64,000 nt of DNA from Cellulosimicrobium sp. Marseille-Q4280 (GTDB taxonomy: Bacteria > Actinomycetota > Actinomycetes > Actinomycetales > Cellulomonadaceae): contig NZ_CALPBY010000002.1 of the NCBI RefSeq assembly GCF_943181405.1, positions 558,001 to 622,000 on the forward strand, given 5' to 3'. How positions within the stretch are numbered: the stretch's first letter is position 1; the number at the start of each line of letters is the position of its first letter. This document shows positions 34,740-43,313 of this stretch, piece after piece. Under the pieces are notes generated by a model. It was not told the origin of the DNA and did not search any database. It was given only the letters and a program-made list of their open reading frames with translations. Made by a program: the position numbers and the translations under genes.

Positions 34740-35002
34740 TGCACGACGGTTGCGCGCAGCCGACAGGTGCTCCTGGTTCGACGGCCTGCTCGCACGGCAG
34801 CTCGTGGCACCGACCTGCGGCGCGAGCCTGACGTCCGCGGATCGCCGGCGCGTGTTCGTTTCGGTTCAGGTCGCGCCACTCGGTTGACGGTCGGTGAGGC
34901 AGAACATACTTTCGGACACGAACGAACGCTGCTGCTCGTGAACAAACATAAACGATCATGGGAGATCGTCGCGGGCAGAGCGGATGATCGAAGGAGATCC
35001 TC
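34740..35002 (+). promoter_or_regulatory. Promoter region of the GH43-GH59 operon
   Basis: TTGACG (34884-34889) and TACTTT (34907-34912) are spaced by 17 bases and form a good promoter. Just downstream are GAACGAACG and GAACAAACATAAACG, A-rich repeats of the type bound by DeoR-like proteins, and CGATCA (34953-34958), which recurs three times in the divergent region at 46.5 kb. AAGGAG lies six bases before GTG 35003. No gene is seen in this stretch. Confidence 0.55.
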
Positions 35003-37621
35003 GTGCCCGACGCTGCCGCCGGACCCGCCCACCGCTCGCACCACCCGACCTCCGCACCCCCGCGTCGTCGTCGACGCCTCGCACCGACCCTCGCCGCCGC
35101 GACCGCCCTCGTCCTCGGCGGCTCGCTCGCCGCCGTCGCCGTACCGGCGACCTCGTCCACCGCCGCGACGGCGACCACGGTGACCCCGACCGCACTGTCC
35201 GCCGCTGCGCCGTCGGGCACGGTCCCCGCGCCGGACGGCTCAGCCTGGCTCGATGCCGACGGCAACGCCATCAAGGCCCACGGCGGCTCGGTCGTCACCG
35301 TCCACGAGGAGGAGGTCGGCCTCGACATCACGGGTGACGGGACGACCGACCAGGAGGTCCACCTCTGGTACGGGGAGGACAAGACCCACGCGACGCGCCC
35401 CGTGGACGGCGTGCGCGGCTACTGGTCGACCGACCTCACCACGTGGCACGACATGGGCCGCGTGCTGCCGAGCCACCAGCACTTCACGCTGCGCGTCAAC
35501 GCCGCGGGCACGGCCGTCGAGGTCGACCCCGCGAAGGTCGACGCCCTGCAGGCCGTGGCGAACAAGACCGCGCCCGAGGCCGGCTCGACGCAGGCGCAGA
35601 TCGACGCGGCCAAGGCCTTCGTCGAGCCCTACGTCGAGACGTGGGCCGACGAGGACGCCGGCGTCGCCGCGACGTACGACGAGGCCGCGCTCGCGAACGC
35701 GTCGTACCGCCTCAACGGCAACATCAACATCATGGAGCGTCCCAAGATGCTCTGGAACGCGAAGACGAAGAAGTTCGTCGTCATCTACCACGCGGACGGG
35801 CCGCTGGCCGACAACGCCGACCTCGTGAGCTGGGTGCGCGGCGGCGGCGACCCGGCGAACCAGAACGTCGGGTCCCGGTACTCGCGGGCCGAGATCGGCT
35901 TCGCGACGTCGGACACCCCGTGGGGCCCGTTCAAGCTCGTCAACACGACCAAGATGAACTGGGCGCCGGGCGTGCCGAACGCGGGCCGCGAGGGCGACTC
36001 GCGCGACATGACGATCTTCCAGGACTCGGACGAGCACACGGTCGACCCGGTCGCCGACGACGCCTACGCCGTCTACTCGTCCGAGATGAACAAGTGGATG
36101 TACGTGTCGCGGCTCAACGCCGAGTACACCGGGCCGCTCGAGACGGGCAGCGACGCCACGCTCGGCGAGGACTTCTCGAACCGCGTGCTGCCGGACTTCT
36201 CGCGCGAGGCGTCGAGCGTGTTCAAGCACGACGGCTGGTACTACATGCTCACGTCGGGCACCGACGGCTGGGCCTCCACGCCGGTCGTCGCGTACCGGTC
36301 ACGCTCGATGATCACGCCCACGGAGGCCGTCGTCGGCAACAACGACCGCCACCCCTCCACGGGCCAGTGGGAACGGCTCGGCAACCCGTGCGTCGGCGAC
36401 GCCGCGCGCACGGGCGTCGGGACCGCCGACCCGGTCGAGTGCTTCGACTCCCAGCCGACGTTCGTCATCGCGATCGACCAGGAGGCCGGCCGCTTCGCGT
36501 ATATGGGCGACCGCTGGATCACCGAGGCCAACGGCTCGGCGGGCGAGCGCTCGCGGTACGTGTGGGCACCCATCCAGGTGAAGGACGGTCGCGTGACCGT
36601 CGAGAACGTCGGCGCCTGGGACCCCACGAACACGACGCTGTTCCACCCGCTCGAGCCGGTGACCCCGCTCGAGTTCTCCGCCCACGTCGACGACCGCGAC
36701 GCCTTCGACCCGACGTTCGACGTCACCGTCGACGGCGAGCGGTACGACGACCTCACCGCCGACTGGAGCACCGCGAGCCTCGACGCCGCGTTCGCCACCC
36801 GGGGCACGCACACGCTCGTCGGGCACGTGGCCGGGGACGGCCCGCTCGCCGGACGGTACGTCAGCGCGACCGTCCAGGTCGACGGACCGGTCGACGTGTG
36901 CCGCGAGCCCGGCACGACGGTGAGCGCGTCCTTCCACCAGACCGAGTACGGCACCATGCCCGCGTCCTTCGCGTGCGACGGCAACCCCTCGACCGCGTGG
37001 TCCACGTGGGCGGGCGGCACGGGCAAGAAGGACCGCGTGACGTTCACGGTCGACGCGGCCGAGCAGTGGCGCCTGGACGCCGTGCGGCTCACCAACACCG
37101 AGGGCACGATCACGGGCGTCGGCGTGGAGTACCGCGACGCCGACGGCGCGTGGCGCCCGACGACCGCGAACGCCGTCGCGCCCTCCGCCAACGGCACCCT
37201 CACGACGGTCGGCTTCGACGCGGTCACGTCCGACGCGCTGCGCCTGACGTTCGACACCCCGGGCTCCTACCTGAAGATCAGCGAGCTCTCCGTGGCCGGC
37301 ACGGTCCCCGGCGAGGAGCCGGTCGACCCGGAGCTCGCTGTCGCCGTCCAGGCCGAGGTCCGCTGCCTCGCCGGCAAGGCCTACGTCGCGGTCCGTGCGA
37401 CGAACGACGACGACGTCCCCGTCGACGTCACCCTCACGACGCCGTTCGGCACGCGCTCCGTCGCCGACGTCGCGCCGGGGAAGAACGCCTACCAGTCGTT
37501 CCCGACCCGGCAGGCGAGCACCGACGAGGTGACCGTCACCGTGACGGCGAGCGCCGACGTCGACGGCCGCACGGTCACGACCGAGCACGACCTCACGACC
37601 TCCGCCGCGCGCTGCGGCTGA
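35003..37621 (+). CDS. Secreted GH43 exo-beta-1,3-galactanase-like enzyme
   Basis: The 872-residue precursor starts at GTG 35003 after AAGGAG and has a signal peptide (LAAATALVLGGSLAAVAVPA). The GH43 five-bladed propeller (about 80-545) fits subfamily 24-type galactosidases: KAHGGSVVTV, LWYGEDKT, MERPKMLWNAKTKKFVVIYH, SRDMTIFQD, VFKHDGWYYMLTSGTDGW and CFDSQPTFV. An Ig-like segment, an F5/8 type C domain (about 630-770) and the shared Cys-bearing C-terminal module follow. Subfamily 24 enzymes release galactose from beta-1,3-galactan backbones of arabinogalactans. It is followed by a GH59 gene, in line with galactan as the target. Confidence 0.83.
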   Translation: MPDAAAGPAHRSHHPTSAPPRRRRRLAPTLAAATALVLGGSLAAVAVPATSSTAATATTVTPTALSAAAPSGTVPAPDGSAWLDADGNAIKAHGGSVVTVHEEEVGLDITGDGTTDQEVHLWYGEDKTHATRPVDGVRGYWSTDLTTWHDMGRVLPSHQHFTLRVNAAGTAVEVDPAKVDALQAVANKTAPEAGSTQAQIDAAKAFVEPYVETWADEDAGVAATYDEAALANASYRLNGNINIMERPKMLWNAKTKKFVVIYHADGPLADNADLVSWVRGGGDPANQNVGSRYSRAEIGFATSDTPWGPFKLVNTTKMNWAPGVPNAGREGDSRDMTIFQDSDEHTVDPVADDAYAVYSSEMNKWMYVSRLNAEYTGPLETGSDATLGEDFSNRVLPDFSREASSVFKHDGWYYMLTSGTDGWASTPVVAYRSRSMITPTEAVVGNNDRHPSTGQWERLGNPCVGDAARTGVGTADPVECFDSQPTFVIAIDQEAGRFAYMGDRWITEANGSAGERSRYVWAPIQVKDGRVTVENVGAWDPTNTTLFHPLEPVTPLEFSAHVDDRDAFDPTFDVTVDGERYDDLTADWSTASLDAAFATRGTHTLVGHVAGDGPLAGRYVSATVQVDGPVDVCREPGTTVSASFHQTEYGTMPASFACDGNPSTAWSTWAGGTGKKDRVTFTVDAAEQWRLDAVRLTNTEGTITGVGVEYRDADGAWRPTTANAVAPSANGTLTTVGFDAVTSDALRLTFDTPGSYLKISELSVAGTVPGEEPVDPELAVAVQAEVRCLAGKAYVAVRATNDDDVPVDVTLTTPFGTRSVADVAPGKNAYQSFPTRQASTDEVTVTVTASADVDGRTVTTEHDLTTSAARCG

Positions 37622-37645
37622 GCCTCCCCCACCACCCCGCACCAT

Positions 37646-37663
37646 GTCGCCGGTGCCGGCGAC
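37646..37663 (+). promoter_or_regulatory. Intercistronic hairpin
   Basis: GTCGCCGG (37646-37653) and CCGGCGAC (37656-37663) pair perfectly between the GH43 and GH59 genes, 14 bases before the GH59 start. It may shift relative expression through processing or partial termination. Confidence 0.4.
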
Positions 37664-37676
37664 AGGAAGGCACACC

Positions 37677-40600
37677 ATGAGACTCCACGCCCCACCCGGC
37701 GCGCCGAACGGGCGCGCCCGCGCGGCGACCGCCGTGACGACGGCGCTCGCGCTGTCGGTCACCGGCCTCGTCGCCGCGACGCCCGCGGCGTCGGCCCCGC
37801 CCACCCCGGCCGCGCCGTCGACCACCAGCGCGCTCCCGGCCGACCTGCCCGAGCTGCGCTTCGACGACCCGTCGATCGACTGGGCGCAGATCCTCGTCGA
37901 CGGCGAGGACGTCGAGCGCCGCGAGGACGGCACGCCGTTCAACGTGTTCGGCGGCTTCGGCTCCGTCTCGTGCAACAACACGGGCAACCTCCTGCTGGAC
38001 TACAAGGAGGAGAACCCCGAGGCGTACTGGCGCATCATGCACCTGATCTTCGACCCGGAGACGGGTGCGGGGCTCAAGCACATCAAGGTCGAGCTCGGCG
38101 CGGACAACAACACGTCGTCGGGCACCGAGCCCGCGACGAAGCGCAGCGCCGACGAGCCCGCGAACGTGCTGCGCGGCTCCGGCTTCCACTTCATCGCCGA
38201 CGCGCTGTCCATCAACCCGGACATCGAGACCGAGGCGCTGCGCTGGGGCGAGCCGTCGTGGACCAAGACGGACCCCGATCTGCGCTACCAGTGGTACAAG
38301 GAGACGATCGACGCCGCGTACGACACGTACGGCGTCGAGTTCGACTACATGTCCCCCTCGCAGAACGAGGTGGGCGGCAGCTTCCACCTGCCGTCGATCG
38401 CGCCGGAGCTCGCGTGGGTGGTGGACTTCGCAGAGCGCCTCGAGGAGGACGCCGAGGCCGAGGACGCGCGCTACGACTACGGCGACATCAAGATCGTCGC
38501 GCTCGACACGTACCGCAACGTCGAGCCGGTCGCCGCGGCGATCCTCGCGAGCCCGGCGGCGCTCGAGCAGGTCGACGCGATCGGCTACCACTACGACATC
38601 GCCGGCGGTCCGAACCTCACGCGCCTCAACAAGGAGTTCGGCATGGAGGTGCTGTACTCCGAGGGCGTCGCCCCGATGATCGACCCGGAGTACCGCATCA
38701 ACGCCGAGCCGGCGCGCGGCGGTATCGGTGGCACCGTCGGCGCCGTCGACATCGCGGACCGGTTCATCAACGCCTACCGTTGGAGCGGCGCGGGCGACAA
38801 CCCGGCGCACATGACGTCGTTCCTCTTCCAGCCCGCGGTGAGCGCGATGTACGAGGGCACGCAGTACTCGCCCAAGCACCTCATCCGCGCGTCGGACCCG
38901 TGGTCCGGCTACTACGAGGGCGGCGTCGGCGTCGCGCTCGTGCGCCACTTCCACCAGTTCGCCGAGTCGGGCTGGGAGTACGTCGAGGGCGCCACGTACG
39001 GCGACGGGACCAAGGGTGACGGCGGCACGAACGTCGACACCTCGACCCGCACGTACATGACGCTGCGCACGCCCGCCGCGGACGGCGGCGAGCCCGACTT
39101 CACGCAGGTGCACGCGAACAACACGAAGACCGCGCGCCACTTCGAGGTGAAGGTCGCCAACCTCGGCGAGCCGCGCCCGCTCACCGTGTGGGAGACGCGC
39201 GGCCCGGACGCCGGCGAGGAGTACGACGCCAACTGGCTGCGGCCGACCGGCTACGTCGAGCCCGTGCGCACCGAGACCACGGACGGTGTCGAGTACGCCG
39301 TCTACCAGGTCGAGATCGCCCCGTACTCGATCCAGACGCTGTCGACGCTGCCCCAGGGCGTGCACGGCACGACCGCGGCCTACGACCGCGCCGACTACGC
39401 CTCGCCCGCGCAGGACACCGCGCTCGAGCTCCCCTACACCGACGACTACGAGTACGAGGGCTACCCGACGGCCGACGTCCACGGCGTCGAGATGGGCTAC
39501 GTCGAGCGCCGCGGCGGCTCGCCGCGGTACACGGCCGACCAGAACGGCGCGTTCGAGGTCGTCGAGGGTGACGGCGAGCGCGGCAACGTCATGGTGCAGA
39601 AGATCCACGCCGAGAACCGCGGCTACACGTGGGACGTGTGGGGCAGCCACGCGCAGAACCGGCCGTCCACGGCTCCCCCGGCCACCGTGCTGGGCGACCA
39701 CTCGTGGGCGAACTACACGTCCTCGGTCGACTTCAAGCTGGACACGCAGGTGCGCGACGCGAGCCTGCCGAACTACGCCGGGCTCGGCGTGCGCCAGCAC
39801 GTCCCGACGGGCGAGGACCTCGCGACCTACACCGCCCGCGTCTACGCCGACGGCACGTGGCAGCTCCGCAAGCTCGGCGCCGCGGTCTCGTCCGGCACGA
39901 TCGCCGGGTTCGACGCCGACGCGTGGCACTCGCTCTCCGTCGAGGCGCGCGACAACGTCATCACCGTCACGCTCGACGACGCCCCGCTCGCGCGGTACGT
40001 CGACGCGAGCACCAACCCGGTGCTCACCGGACGCATCTCGATCGTCAGCGGGTACTACAACACGCAGTACGACGACCTCGCCGTCACCCCGATCGAGGGC
40101 CAGGCCTGGGAGTCCGTCAAGATCGACGACGCCGACTCGCGCATCTCCTACCCCGGCGGGTTCGCCTACACGCAGGCCGGCTATGCGCACCTCAACCGCA
40201 CGCAGCACGTGCTCGCCACGGGCCGCTCGGCGGTGTTCGAGGTGGACGGCACCGGGTTCAACCTGTTCGGCGCCAGCGGCGCCGCGACGCTCGACGTCGC
40301 GGTCGACGACCAGCCCGTGCGGACGGTGAACGTCGGCTCGACCGGCGACCGCCAGACGTCGTACTGGCAGCGCGGGCTCGACGGCTCGACGCCGCACACC
40401 GTGACGGTCACCGTGCGCAGCGGCACGTTCACGCTCGACGGCGTCGACGTGCTCGTCGGCGGCGCGCCGCCGGTCGTCACCGACCCGGAGACCACCCCGG
40501 TCACCGTGGCCGAGCCTGTCGCGCGCCTCGCCACCTCGGTGGGCGACGTCCCCGATCTCCCGGAGACGGTCCGCGCGACGTCGCAGGCCGGCACGACGAT

Positions 40601-41570
40601 CGACGCCCCCGTCGAGTGGTTCGTGCCCGCGGGCGCGTTCGACACCCCGTACGCCCTCGTGAGCCTCACGGGGACGTTCACGGGCAACGAGGCGCTCGCC
40701 GTCACGGCGCAGGTCGAGGTCGTCCCCGACGGCCTGCAGTACCTCGTCGACGCGAACGCGCCCGCCGTCCCGGCGGCCACCGCGTTCCCCGCCGTCAAGG
40801 GCTTCGTCGAGGCGCAGGGCGGCACGCTGCGCAACGCCGAGCCGGACGCGCTCTGGTCCGACGCCGCCGGCTGGGGCCGGGCCGCGAACTACTCCGCGAA
40901 GGGCCTCCTGGGCCAGACGCCGTACGACAAGATGCGCGAGACCGGCTGGTACACGGCCGGGGCCTCGACGCCGCTCGTCTACCGGTTCACGCTCCCGGCG
41001 GGCACGTACACCGTCTCCTCGGGCCACACCGAGTGGTGGAACGTCGGCAGCGGCAAGGCGCGCAACATGCAGACCTCGGTCTCCTGGACGGGCTCGGACG
41101 GCCAGGCCGTCACCGTTCCCGTGGGCAAGGTCGCGTTCCCCAACGGCAGCTCGGGCCGCTCCGAGGTGCTCTCCGGTGAGTTCACGCTCACCGAGGAGAC
41201 CGTCGTGTCGTACACCGTGGCGAACGACGGCGGCACCGAGGCCCCGGTCCTGTCCTGGGTCGGGATCGCGGGCGACGAGGCCGAGCAGGGCGTCGCGACG
41301 ACCGCCGTCGTCGAGACGCGCTGCCTCGCCGGCAAGCCGTACCTCGCGGTCCGCGTGACCAACGACGACGAGGCCCCCCTCGACGTCGAGGTCGCCACGG
41401 CCTACGGGGCGAAGACCTTCGCGGCCGTCGCGCCCGGCAAGAACGCCTACCAGACGTTCGCCGTCCGCACGGCGCCCGCCGAGGGCACCGTGACCGTCAC
41501 CGCCCGCACCACGGACGGCGACGACCGCGAGAGCGTCGAGGAGGTCGCCCACGCGGCGCCCACCTGCTGA
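37677..41570 (+). CDS. Secreted GH59 beta-galactosidase
   Basis: The 1297-residue precursor starts at ATG 37677 (AGGAAGG six bases upstream) with a signal peptide ending near ASAPP. The GH59 barrel resembles galactocerebrosidase: GFGSVSCNNTGNLLLDYKEE, GLKHIKVELGADNNTSSGTE, the acid/base Glu229 in SPSQNEVGG and the nucleophile Glu329 in VLYSEGV. C-terminal to it are a GH59 beta-sandwich, a lectin-like region, a bacterial Ig-like domain (VEWFVPAGAFDTPYA), a further beta-domain with SSGHTEWWN, and the shared C-terminal module. Characterised GH59 enzymes hydrolyse beta-galactosides. The adjacent galactanase and uronate genes point to a plant galactan. Confidence 0.87.
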   Translation: MRLHAPPGAPNGRARAATAVTTALALSVTGLVAATPAASAPPTPAAPSTTSALPADLPELRFDDPSIDWAQILVDGEDVERREDGTPFNVFGGFGSVSCNNTGNLLLDYKEENPEAYWRIMHLIFDPETGAGLKHIKVELGADNNTSSGTEPATKRSADEPANVLRGSGFHFIADALSINPDIETEALRWGEPSWTKTDPDLRYQWYKETIDAAYDTYGVEFDYMSPSQNEVGGSFHLPSIAPELAWVVDFAERLEEDAEAEDARYDYGDIKIVALDTYRNVEPVAAAILASPAALEQVDAIGYHYDIAGGPNLTRLNKEFGMEVLYSEGVAPMIDPEYRINAEPARGGIGGTVGAVDIADRFINAYRWSGAGDNPAHMTSFLFQPAVSAMYEGTQYSPKHLIRASDPWSGYYEGGVGVALVRHFHQFAESGWEYVEGATYGDGTKGDGGTNVDTSTRTYMTLRTPAADGGEPDFTQVHANNTKTARHFEVKVANLGEPRPLTVWETRGPDAGEEYDANWLRPTGYVEPVRTETTDGVEYAVYQVEIAPYSIQTLSTLPQGVHGTTAAYDRADYASPAQDTALELPYTDDYEYEGYPTADVHGVEMGYVERRGGSPRYTADQNGAFEVVEGDGERGNVMVQKIHAENRGYTWDVWGSHAQNRPSTAPPATVLGDHSWANYTSSVDFKLDTQVRDASLPNYAGLGVRQHVPTGEDLATYTARVYADGTWQLRKLGAAVSSGTIAGFDADAWHSLSVEARDNVITVTLDDAPLARYVDASTNPVLTGRISIVSGYYNTQYDDLAVTPIEGQAWESVKIDDADSRISYPGGFAYTQAGYAHLNRTQHVLATGRSAVFEVDGTGFNLFGASGAATLDVAVDDQPVRTVNVGSTGDRQTSYWQRGLDGSTPHTVTVTVRSGTFTLDGVDVLVGGAPPVVTDPETTPVTVAEPVARLATSVGDVPDLPETVRATSQAGTTIDAPVEWFVPAGAFDTPYALVSLTGTFTGNEALAVTAQVEVVPDGLQYLVDANAPAVPAATAFPAVKGFVEAQGGTLRNAEPDALWSDAAGWGRAANYSAKGLLGQTPYDKMRETGWYTAGASTPLVYRFTLPAGTYTVSSGHTEWWNVGSGKARNMQTSVSWTGSDGQAVTVPVGKVAFPNGSSGRSEVLSGEFTLTEETVVSYTVANDGGTEAPVLSWVGIAGDEAEQGVATTAVVETRCLAGKPYLAVRVTNDDEAPLDVEVATAYGAKTFAAVAPGKNAYQTFAVRTAPAEGTVTVTARTTDGDDRESVEEVAHAAPTC

Positions 41571-41592
41571 TCGTCACCACACTGCACCACTC

Positions 41593-41625
41593 CCGCGCGG
41601 GGCCGGGGTCCCCGGCCCCGCGCGG
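41593..41625. terminator. Strong GC-rich hairpin
   Basis: Two 16-base arms (41593-41608 and 41610-41625) are perfectly complementary. The hairpin follows the GH59 stop by about 20 bases. Confidence 0.8.
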
Positions 41626-41638
41626 ACCACGTCCGATG

Positions 41639-41679
41639 CGGCTCACCCCCCGTACCGATCCGGTACGGGGGGTGAGCCG
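41639..41679. terminator. Second bidirectional hairpin
   Basis: A perfect 19-base stem (41639-41657 with 41661-41679) encloses ATC. Together with the previous hairpin it isolates the convergent GH59 and GH43 genes. Confidence 0.8.
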
Positions 41680-41694
41680 TCTCCGCAGGACGTG

Positions 41695-41767
41695 CAGTCG
41701 ACGAGCACAGTTGACGAGCGCAGTTGACGAGCGCAGTTGACGAGCGCAGTCGACGAGCGCAGTCGTC
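41695..41767. repeat. 13-base tandem repeat
   Basis: Five full units and one partial unit of CAGTTGACGAGCG (with C for T in units 1, 5 and 6, and A for the final G in unit 1) lie between the terminators and the stop codon of the cytoplasmic GH43 gene. No coding role is seen. Confidence 0.85.
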
Positions 41768-41774
41768 GGCCGTC

Positions 41775-43265
41775 TCAGGGCCGCGGCGGCGCCTCCGCGC
41801 TGCCGGTGTACGCGAACGCCTCGACCGTGACCCGACCGCTCGCGCACACGAGCCCGACCATCCGCCCGGTGAAGCCACCCGCGACCTCGGTCGACAGGTA
41901 CCGCCCGTCCACGCGCGCGAGCTCGCGCGGTCCCTCCGGGCCGTGCAGCACCGCGACGACCTCGTCCGGCCCGCGCCGGTGGCTGTACTCGTGCTCGGTC
42001 GAGGCCTGCGTGCGCAGCTCGAGCTCCGCGCCCGCGGGCACGACCGCCTCGGCGAGGACGGACACCGCCGGCCCGATCCGCACGACGACGCGCACGACGT
42101 CGCCCGTGACCTCGAGCGTCACGGCGTGGTCCGGGTCGACGCGCAGCTCGAGCCCGCCGACACCCTCGGAGGCGTCCACGCGCGCGCGGGCGCCCGACAC
42201 CCGGTGCTCCTGGCGGCGGCCCACGAACGACCGGTCCTCGGGCGTGCGCGGCACGAGCCGCCACGCGCCGTCGGACCACGTGAGCACGTCGCCGGGGAAC
42301 ACGCTCGCAGCGACCCAGTCCCGCGGGAGGCGCACGTCCCCCAGGGTGCTCTCGACTGCCGGCGTGGCGTCCGGCTGCAGCGCACGGTCCACGCGGGGCC
42401 AGCCGTCGGCCCAGGAGACCTCGGCCGCGAACGTCTCGCGGCCGAGCACGTGCCACCCGGGGAACCTCCCGTCGGGACGCACGCCGAGGAAGACCGCGGC
42501 CCACGACCCGTCGGGGCGCTGCACGAGGTCGGCGTGCCCCGTGTTCTGCACCGGGCTGCGCGTCCCGCGGGCGGTGAGCACCGGGTTGTCCGGGCACGGC
42601 TCGAACGGCCCGCTCGGCGAGGAGCCGCGCGCGACCGTGACGGCGTGGCCGTGCCCCGTGCCGCCCTCGGCGATGAGCAGGTACCACCACGACCCGACCC
42701 GGTACAGGTGCGGTCCCTCCGGGTGCTGGCCGCCGGTCCCCTGCCACACGGTGCGCGGCGCGGAGAGCAGCTCGCCGGTCGTCGGGTCGAGCTCCGCCTG
42801 GACGATCCCGCCGTCGGACCACGTGAGGTAGCACGTGCCGTCGTCGTCCCACGCGAGGTCCGGGTCGATCCCGCCCGCGTCGATGCGCACCGGGTCGGAC
42901 CACGGGCCGGCGGGTTCTGTCGCCGAGACGAGCAGGTGCCCGGGGCCGTCGTTCACGTTGGTCGTGACGAGCCAGAAGCGCCCGTCGTGGTGGCGCAGCG
43001 TCGGGGCGTAGATCCCGCCCGACGGCCCGGCCTGCGCGAGCGCGAGCTGGGAGGGCCGGTCGAACGCGTGGCCGACGAGCTCCCACGCGACGAGGTCGGG
43101 CGAGCGGAAGATCGGCACCCCCGGCGCGTACTCGAAGCTCGAGCACGCGAGGTAGTACAGGTCTCCGACCCGCACGACGGACGGGTCGGGGTGGAAACCG
43201 GCGAGGACCGGGAGGGTCGGCAGTGACGGGCGGTCGGGCTCGGCGAGGAGTTCAGGCACGGGCAC
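41775..43265 (-). CDS. Cytoplasmic GH43 glycosidase (xylosidase/arabinofuranosidase type)
   Basis: The 496-residue protein has no signal peptide. The GH43 propeller shows VLAGFHPDPSVVRVGDLYYL with the catalytic-base Asp, SPDLVAWELVGHA, IDPDLAWDDDGTCYLTW, the acid Glu in GGQHPEGPHLYRVG, and RSPVQNTGHADLVQ. A C-terminal beta-sandwich (DVRLPRDWVAASVFPGDV onward) is the usual GH43 companion domain. It most likely removes arabinose or xylose from imported oligosaccharides. GTG 43265 or GTG 43259 can start it. It is the last gene of the minus unit with the regulator and the heparinase-like gene. Confidence 0.87.
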   Translation of the reverse strand: MPVPELLAEPDRPSLPTLPVLAGFHPDPSVVRVGDLYYLACSSFEYAPGVPIFRSPDLVAWELVGHAFDRPSQLALAQAGPSGGIYAPTLRHHDGRFWLVTTNVNDGPGHLLVSATEPAGPWSDPVRIDAGGIDPDLAWDDDGTCYLTWSDGGIVQAELDPTTGELLSAPRTVWQGTGGQHPEGPHLYRVGSWWYLLIAEGGTGHGHAVTVARGSSPSGPFEPCPDNPVLTARGTRSPVQNTGHADLVQRPDGSWAAVFLGVRPDGRFPGWHVLGRETFAAEVSWADGWPRVDRALQPDATPAVESTLGDVRLPRDWVAASVFPGDVLTWSDGAWRLVPRTPEDRSFVGRRQEHRVSGARARVDASEGVGGLELRVDPDHAVTLEVTGDVVRVVVRIGPAVSVLAEAVVPAGAELELRTQASTEHEYSHRRGPDEVVAVLHGPEGPRELARVDGRYLSTEVAGGFTGRMVGLVCASGRVTVEAFAYTGSAEAPPRP

Positions 43266-43313
43266 GACCCTGGCACACGCCGACCGGTCGACGCGAGGAC
43301 CGCGCCCGGACGA

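Noticed and set aside
37593-41552. A 1319-codon minus-strand frame opposite the GH59 gene.
   Set aside because: Shadow of the GH59 codon pattern; composition is Arg/Ala/Gly/Val-rich and motif-free.
41695-41767. CRISPR array.
   Set aside because: Units are 13 bases and directly adjacent without spacers, and no cas gene is in the window.
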